Source of the DNA: Bisbaumannia salifodinae | GTDB taxonomy: Bacteria; Pseudomonadota; Gammaproteobacteria; Pseudomonadales; Halomonadaceae | Length of the DNA stretch: 64,000 nucleotides | Strand: one strand, 5' to 3' | Assembly (NCBI RefSeq): GCF_039522585.1 | Contig: NZ_BAAADR010000002.1 | Part shown: positions 60,079-64,000 of the stretch, in pieces | Layout: each line of letters begins with the position of its first letter | Numbering within the stretch: the first letter of the stretch is position 1 | Made by a program: the position numbers and the translations under genes | The notes under the pieces: generated by a model | What the model saw: only the letters and a program-made list of their open reading frames with translations | The model's database searches: none | Told to the model about the DNA's origin: nothing

Positions 60079-60516
60079 TCAACTCTCGAGCAGGAAGGTG
60101 ACCGGGCCGTCGTTGATCAGCTCCACCTGCATATCGGCGCCGAACTCGCCGGTGGCCGTGCGCGGCCAGGCGGCCCGGGCCCGGCCCACCAGATAGTCGA
60201 ACAGCGCCTCTCCCTCGGCGGGAGGAGCGGCGCTGGAGAAGCCGGGGCGCAGCCCCTTGCGGGTATCCGCGGCCAGGGTGAACTGGGAGACCAGGAGTAG
60301 CCCGCCCTCCACCTGGCGCAGGTCGAGATTCATCTTGCCGGCCTCATCCGAGAACACCCGGTAGTGCAGCAGCTTGTGCAGCAGCTTGTCGGCCCGGCCC
60401 CGATCATCGCCCTTCTCCACTCCCACCAGGGCCAAGAGCCCCTGGTCGATGGCACCCACTTCCTGGCCCGCCACCACCACCCGGGCGTGGCGTACCCGCT
60501 GAATCAGCGCCTTCAT
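60079..60516 (-). CDS. dtd: D-aminoacyl-tRNA deacylase
   Basis: A 145-residue cytoplasmic enzyme that removes D-amino acids from mischarged tRNA. Both active-site motifs are present: SQFTLAAD and, near the C terminus, NDGPVTF, the cross-subunit Gly-Pro motif. Length is that of the bacterial Dtd. It is convergent with the lipoprotein gene. Confidence 0.96.
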   Translation of the reverse strand: MKALIQRVRHARVVVAGQEVGAIDQGLLALVGVEKGDDRGRADKLLHKLLHYRVFSDEAGKMNLDLRQVEGGLLLVSQFTLAADTRKGLRPGFSSAAPPAEGEALFDYLVGRARAAWPRTATGEFGADMQVELINDGPVTFLLES

Positions 60517-60565
60517 TGGTTGCTTCCTTCCGCCGTCGTGAACCGCGTCAGGGTAGCATGGCGGC

Positions 60566-61411
60566 CTACCAGGCGCGGCAGACCATGATATCGCAGTGGG
60601 GCTCGGCGAGCAGTCGGGCGGTCAGACGGCTCTGCTGGCCGCGTCGACCGCGATAGCTCAGTGCCAGCAGGTCCGGGGGCTGACGGCGCAATCGGGTCAG
60701 CAGCACCTCCAGGGGGTCGCCCTGCTCCAGCTCCAGGCTCAGCTCCGGGACCGACTCCACCTCGCTCATCAACTGATCCACCTCCCGCTCCAGTTGCTCC
60801 CGCAGCCGGGCCAGCTCGCCATCCCGCCAGCGGGCGAAGTCGCCGCTGGAGCCCAGCTCCCGCTCGCCGGGGATATCCCAGGCGTGCAGCAGGGTCAGCC
60901 GCGCCTCGGGGAAGCGCTTGAGGGTCTCGCGCAGGGTATGGCGGCAGGTCAGCGAGAAGTCCACCGGTACCAGGATATCCCGCCATTCCTGGGTGACCGG
61001 GTGGATGGCGGAGATCACCGGGCAGGGGGCGCCGCGGATCACCCGGGCCAGGGTGGTGCCGGCCACCAGTTCCGGCTCGCCGCGCTTGCGGTGCCCGCCG
61101 AGCAGGATCAGGTCGGCCCGGCGCTCATGGGCCTCGCGGATGATCTCCTCGAAGGGGGCGCCGGCCACGGTCTGCAGTAGCGCCTGGGGGGCGGGCAGCG
61201 CATAGTCCTCGCGGATATCGGTGAGCAGGCGCTCCATCTCCGCGACCACCGCCTGCTCCAGGTCGTGCAGTGCCTGGCGCGGCAGATGGGGATCGAGCAC
61301 ATGCAGGGCATCGAGGCGGACCCCGCTGTCCACCGCCAGTTGGATGGCTCGGCCGAAGGCGGCGCGATTCTCCGCCGAAAGGTCGCAGGCGAACAGCAGG
61401 GTGCGGGTCAT
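60566..61411 (-). CDS. Tandem universal stress protein
   Basis: A 281-residue protein of two UspA domains. The first (about 1-145) has LLFACDLSAENRAAFGRAIQ and GGHRKRGEPELVAGTTLARV; the second (about 150-280) begins DILVPVDFSLTCRHTL and ends QSRLTARLLAEPHCDIMVCRAW. The ATP-binding glycine pattern is poor in the second domain. The start at MTRTLL follows GGGAGAG; the frame extends 12 codons upstream. UspE-like proteins act in stress and growth arrest. Confidence 0.88.
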   Translation of the reverse strand: MTRTLLFACDLSAENRAAFGRAIQLAVDSGVRLDALHVLDPHLPRQALHDLEQAVVAEMERLLTDIREDYALPAPQALLQTVAGAPFEEIIREAHERRADLILLGGHRKRGEPELVAGTTLARVIRGAPCPVISAIHPVTQEWRDILVPVDFSLTCRHTLRETLKRFPEARLTLLHAWDIPGERELGSSGDFARWRDGELARLREQLEREVDQLMSEVESVPELSLELEQGDPLEVLLTRLRRQPPDLLALSYRGRRGQQSRLTARLLAEPHCDIMVCRAW

Positions 61412-61483
61412 GGTCTCTCCCTCCCTCGGGTGATGGCGAAGCCTCACCTCAGGATGGTGGCTTAACCGCTCCCCCGCAAGGCG

Positions 61484-62296
61484 CTACCACCAGGCATGGA
61501 AGTGATGCACCGGGCCCTGGCCGCGACCCACGCCCAGCCGATGGCTCTCGGCCAGGGCCGTCTCCAGCCAGGCCTTGGCCTCGGTCACCGCGGCCAGGGG
61601 GGCATCGCGATGGGCCAGGCAGGTGGCGATGGCCGAGGAGAGCGAGCAGCCGGTGCCGTGAAGGTTGGGGGTGGCGATGCGCGGCCCATCGAGCCACTGG
61701 GCGCCGTGCTCGTCCACCAGCAGGTCGGGGCAGCGCTCGCCGCGCAGGTGGCCGCCCTTGAGCAGGGCCCGGGGGGCGCCCAGGGCCTGGAGTCGAGGCA
61801 GCAGCGCCTCCATGGCCTCGGCATCGCCGGGGACGGGAGCATTCAGCAGCACCGCCGCCTCCGGCAGATTGGGAGTGATCAGGTCGGCCAGGGGCACCAG
61901 CAACTCGCGCACGGCGCGGATGCCGGCGTCATCCACCAGCACATCGCCGCTCTTGGCCACCATCACCGGGTCCAGCACGATCCAGCGCGGGCGACGCTTG
62001 GTCAGGGCCTCGCGGATCGCCTCGGCCACCTCGCGGCTGGCCACCATGCCGATCTTGACGGCATCGATGGCGATATCGTCGAGCAGGGTCTCCAACTGGG
62101 CGGCGATAAAGTCTGCCGGCACCGGGTGCACCCCGGTCACCCCCTGAGTGTTCTGCGCGGTCAGGGCGGTGATCACGCTGGTACCATAGGCGCCCAGCGC
62201 CGAGAAGGTCTTGAGGTCGGCCTGGATGCCGGCGCCGCCGCTGGGGTCGGAGCCGGCGATGGTCAACAGTTTGGGAATCGGGGGAGTGTCGTTCAT
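61484..62296 (-). CDS. thiD: Hydroxymethylpyrimidine/phosphomethylpyrimidine kinase
   Basis: A 270-residue ribokinase-fold kinase that phosphorylates HMP to HMP-P and HMP-PP for thiamine synthesis. It has GSDPSGGAGIQADLKTFSALGAYG (residues from 14) and TVTAQNTQGV-type strand ITALTAQNTQGV, and the C-terminal anion hole GTGCSLSSAIAT. It is single-domain, not fused to ThiE. thiS-thiG lie 14 kb away. Confidence 0.95.
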   Translation of the reverse strand: MNDTPPIPKLLTIAGSDPSGGAGIQADLKTFSALGAYGTSVITALTAQNTQGVTGVHPVPADFIAAQLETLLDDIAIDAVKIGMVASREVAEAIREALTKRRPRWIVLDPVMVAKSGDVLVDDAGIRAVRELLVPLADLITPNLPEAAVLLNAPVPGDAEAMEALLPRLQALGAPRALLKGGHLRGERCPDLLVDEHGAQWLDGPRIATPNLHGTGCSLSSAIATCLAHRDAPLAAVTEAKAWLETALAESHRLGVGRGQGPVHHFHAWW

Positions 62297-62355
62297 GGGG
62301 AGGTCTTGTCGTTGATGTCGTCGCCTAGCCTACTGCAAGGGACAGGGGGGCCGCC

Positions 62356-62559
62356 ATGCTGAGCCTGTTCCTGGTGGCCCTGGCCGGCGCGACGCTGTTG
62401 CGAGGAGAGGCCGGGGGCTCGCCATGCTGAGCCTGTTCCTGGTGGCTCTGGTTAGCGCGACGCTGTTGCGAGGAGAGGCCGGGGGCTCGCCATGCTGAGC
62501 CTGTTCCTGGTGGCTCTGGTTAGCGCGACGCTGTTGCGAGGAGAGGTCGGGGGCTCGCC
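62356..62559 (+). repeat. Three 68-bp copies of the yqaA-like gene start, forming overlapping mini-ORFs
   Basis: ATGCTGAGCCTGTTCCTGGT occurs at 62356, 62424, 62492 and, as the true gene, at 62560. Each unit includes a Shine-Dalgarno-like GAGGAGAGG and encodes a 24-residue hydrophobic peptide (MLSLFLVALxxATLLRGE...). Its stop overlaps the next start (ATGCTGA), so ribosomes could pass from unit to unit by re-initiation. Confidence 0.9.
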
Positions 62560-62997
62560 ATGCTGAGCCTGTTCCTGGTGGCCCTGGTCAGCGCGACGCT
62601 GCTGCCCGGCGGCTCCGAGCTGTGGCTGGCCCGGCTCTGGTGCCTGGGGGAGCCGGCGGCGCTGCTGTGGGCGGTGGCCACCGCCGGCAACACCCTGGGC
62701 AGCCTGATCAATGTCTGGCTGGGCCGCTATGCGCGGCGTTTCCAGGATCACCGCTGGTTTCCCGCCTCGCCGGCGGGGCTGGCCCGGGCCGAGCGCTGGT
62801 ACCACCGCTTCGGCGAGTGGAGCCTGCTGCTCTCCTGGGCACCGCTGATCGGCGATCCCCTGACGGTGCTGGCCGGGGTCTTCCGCCTGCCCTGGTGGCG
62901 CGCCCTGCTGCTGATCACCCTGGCCAAGGGGACCCGCTATGCGCTGGTCCTGCTGCTGGCCCGGCAGTGGCTGGCGCCGCTGTGCGGCGGCGCCTGA
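62560..62997 (+). CDS. YqaA-family (DedA-like) membrane protein
   Basis: A 145-residue inner-membrane protein with a signal-like first span, the family segment ATAGNTLGSLINVWLGRY and SWAPLIGDPLTVLAGVFRLPW, a re-entrant-loop pattern of the SNARE-associated/DedA superfamily. The start has GAGGAG 18 bases upstream inside the repeated leader. The cellular role is unknown. It is divergent from thiD. Confidence 0.85.
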   Translation: MLSLFLVALVSATLLPGGSELWLARLWCLGEPAALLWAVATAGNTLGSLINVWLGRYARRFQDHRWFPASPAGLARAERWYHRFGEWSLLLSWAPLIGDPLTVLAGVFRLPWWRALLLITLAKGTRYALVLLLARQWLAPLCGGA

Positions 62998-63029
62998 GAT
63001 GCCGGGGGGATGACTGGGGATTAAAGTAT

Positions 63030-63543
63030 TGCGGGCAGCCAGGTGGCCAGCCCTGGGAAGGCGGCCAGGGCCAGCAGCATGCTCAGCTGCAGCAGGATAA
63101 CGGGGATGCCCCCCCGGTAGATGGCCCGGCAGTGGCGGGCACCGCTTTGCAGCGGTGCCTGGCAGGCGCGGGGTCGGCGTGGCCGGCCCCGAGGCTTACA
63201 GAATGGAGGGCAGCCAGGTGGCTAGCCCCGGGAAGGCGGCCAGAGCCAGCAGCATACTCAGCTGCAGCAGGATAAAGGGGATGCCCCCCGGTAGATGGCC
63301 CGGCAGTGGCGGGCACCGCTTTGCAGCGGTGCCTGGCAGGCGCGGGGTCGGCGTGGCCGGCCCCGAGGCTTACAGAGTGGAGGGCAGCCAGGTGGCTAGC
63401 CCCGGGAAAACGGCCAGGGCCAGCAGCATACTCAGCTGCAGCAGGATAAAGGGGATGCCCCCCGGTAGATGGCCCGGCAGTGGCGGGCACCGCTTTGCAG
63501 CGGTGCCTGGCAGGCGCGGGGTCGGCGTGGCCGGCCCCGAGGC
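63030..63543 (-). repeat. Three 174-bp copies of the TRAP permease 3' end
   Basis: CAGCCAGGTGG recurs at 63036, 63211, 63385 and, in the true gene, at 63559. Each copy contains the last roughly 30 codons, stop and the hairpin GGCACCGCT-TTGC-AGCGGTGCC. The copies have no start and are separated from the gene by its own stop. They are ordered away from the gene on the minus strand. Confidence 0.92.
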
Positions 63544-64000
63544 TTACAGAATGGAGGGCAGCCAGGTGGCTAGTCCCGGGAAGGCGGCCAGAGCCAGCAG
63601 CATACTCAGCTGCAGCAGGATAAAGGGGATGACCCCCCGGTAAATGGCCGAGGTGGGCACCGAGTCCGGGGTCACCCCGCGCAGATAGAAGAGCGCGAAG
63701 CCGAAGGGCGGGGTGAGGAAGGAGGTCTGCAGGTTGATGGCGATCATCACCCCCAGCCAGATGGGGTCGATGCCCATGGCCAGCAGTACCGGGCCGACGA
63801 TGGGCACCACCACGAAGGTGATCTCGATAAAGTCGAGGATAAAGCCCAGCAGGAACATCACCAGCATCACGATCAGCATGGCGCCCACCACGCCGCCGGG
63901 CATCGCCTCGAACAGCCCGGTGACCAGCTCCTCGCCGCCATAGGCGCGGAATACCAGGGAGAAGAGGGTGGCGCCGATCAGGATCAGGAACACCATGCTG
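63544..64000 (-). CDS. TRAP transporter large permease (C-terminal part)
   Basis: The C-terminal 152 residues of a DctM-family permease; the start lies beyond the right edge. Features are GFILDFIEITFVVVPIVGP, DPIWLGVMIAINLQTSFLTPPFGFALFYLRG and IYRGVIPFILLQL, the pattern of the fatty-acid- or dicarboxylate-type TAXI/DctM C terminus. A third TRAP system in the window, separate from the catabolic and tea transporters. Confidence 0.88.
   Translation of the reverse strand, partial: SMVFLILIGATLFSLVFRAYGGEELVTGLFEAMPGGVVGAMLIVMLVMFLLGFILDFIEITFVVVPIVGPVLLAMGIDPIWLGVMIAINLQTSFLTPPFGFALFYLRGVTPDSVPTSAIYRGVIPFILLQLSMLLALAAFPGLATWLPSIL

Noticed and set aside
1..64000. tRNA, rRNA, transposase, integrase or prophage genes
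   Set aside because: None was recognised on either strand on reading; tRNA detection by eye is limited, so a scan with tRNAscan-SE would be decisive.

Overview
The window looks like a chromosomal segment of a halophilic, GC-rich gammaproteobacterium of the Halomonadaceae (Halomonas-like). The strongest pointer is a complete teaABCD ectoine-uptake locus (57.1-53.5 kb, minus strand) whose binding protein matches the Halomonas TeaA type, next to a UspA-type TeaD. Most of the rest is ordinary housekeeping (ribA, hemE, fpr, amtB/PII, ubiK, comM, glcB, thiS/thiG/thiD, trmB, dtd). No rRNA, tRNA, CRISPR array, prophage or transposase was seen.

Layout: 1-4.7 kb is the left part of a type VI secretion cluster (tssB-C-E-F-G, minus strand). 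4.7-5.3 kb is non-coding with two strong dyads. 5.3-16.2 kb holds a small exported protein, ribA, hemE, a VanZ protein, a host-attachment-type protein, two overlapping chemoreceptors, a LysR/fpr divergent pair and a GntR regulator. 16.2-37.4 kb is a catabolic block on the plus strand. It carries a three-component Rieske oxygenase with two accessory genes, an FAD hydroxylase, a TRAP transporter, a sulfatase, an IclR regulator, a VOC extradiol-type dioxygenase, a cupin, an alpha/beta hydrolase, two SDRs, an aspartate-dehydrogenase-like protein, an aldehyde dehydrogenase, a thiamine-diphosphate enzyme, a DcaP-type porin and a second IclR regulator. 37.4-64 kb is mainly housekeeping plus teaABCD and the 3' part of another TRAP permease.

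The catabolic block reads as one regulon. Three of its transcription units start with a sigma70-like promoter followed by the same 33-bp sequence, which contains an IclR-like palindrome. One of the three lies upstream of the IclR gene itself. The genes describe uptake, oxygenation, dehydrogenation, hydroxylation, ring cleavage, hydrolysis and final oxidation of an aromatic or N-heteroaromatic compound, perhaps sulfated; the substrate cannot be read from the sequence.

Two further features stand out. First, 49.3-49.65 kb encodes, on the minus strand, two tandem and almost identical small RNA genes of about 117 nt. Each has a TTGAC(C/G)-N17-TA(T/C)CTT promoter overlapped by a Fur-box-like sequence, a 5' stem-loop, a C/U-rich anti-Shine-Dalgarno stretch and a strong intrinsic terminator. 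This is the architecture of the iron-stress PrrF1/PrrF2 (RyhB-type) RNAs. Second, many genes here are followed or preceded by tandem copies of their own ends (periods 68-204 bp: glnK-like, trmB, SCO, yqaA-like, TRAP dctM, the region upstream of the FKBP gene, and a weak copy after comM). Heptamer tandem repeats lie near both ends of the catabolic block.
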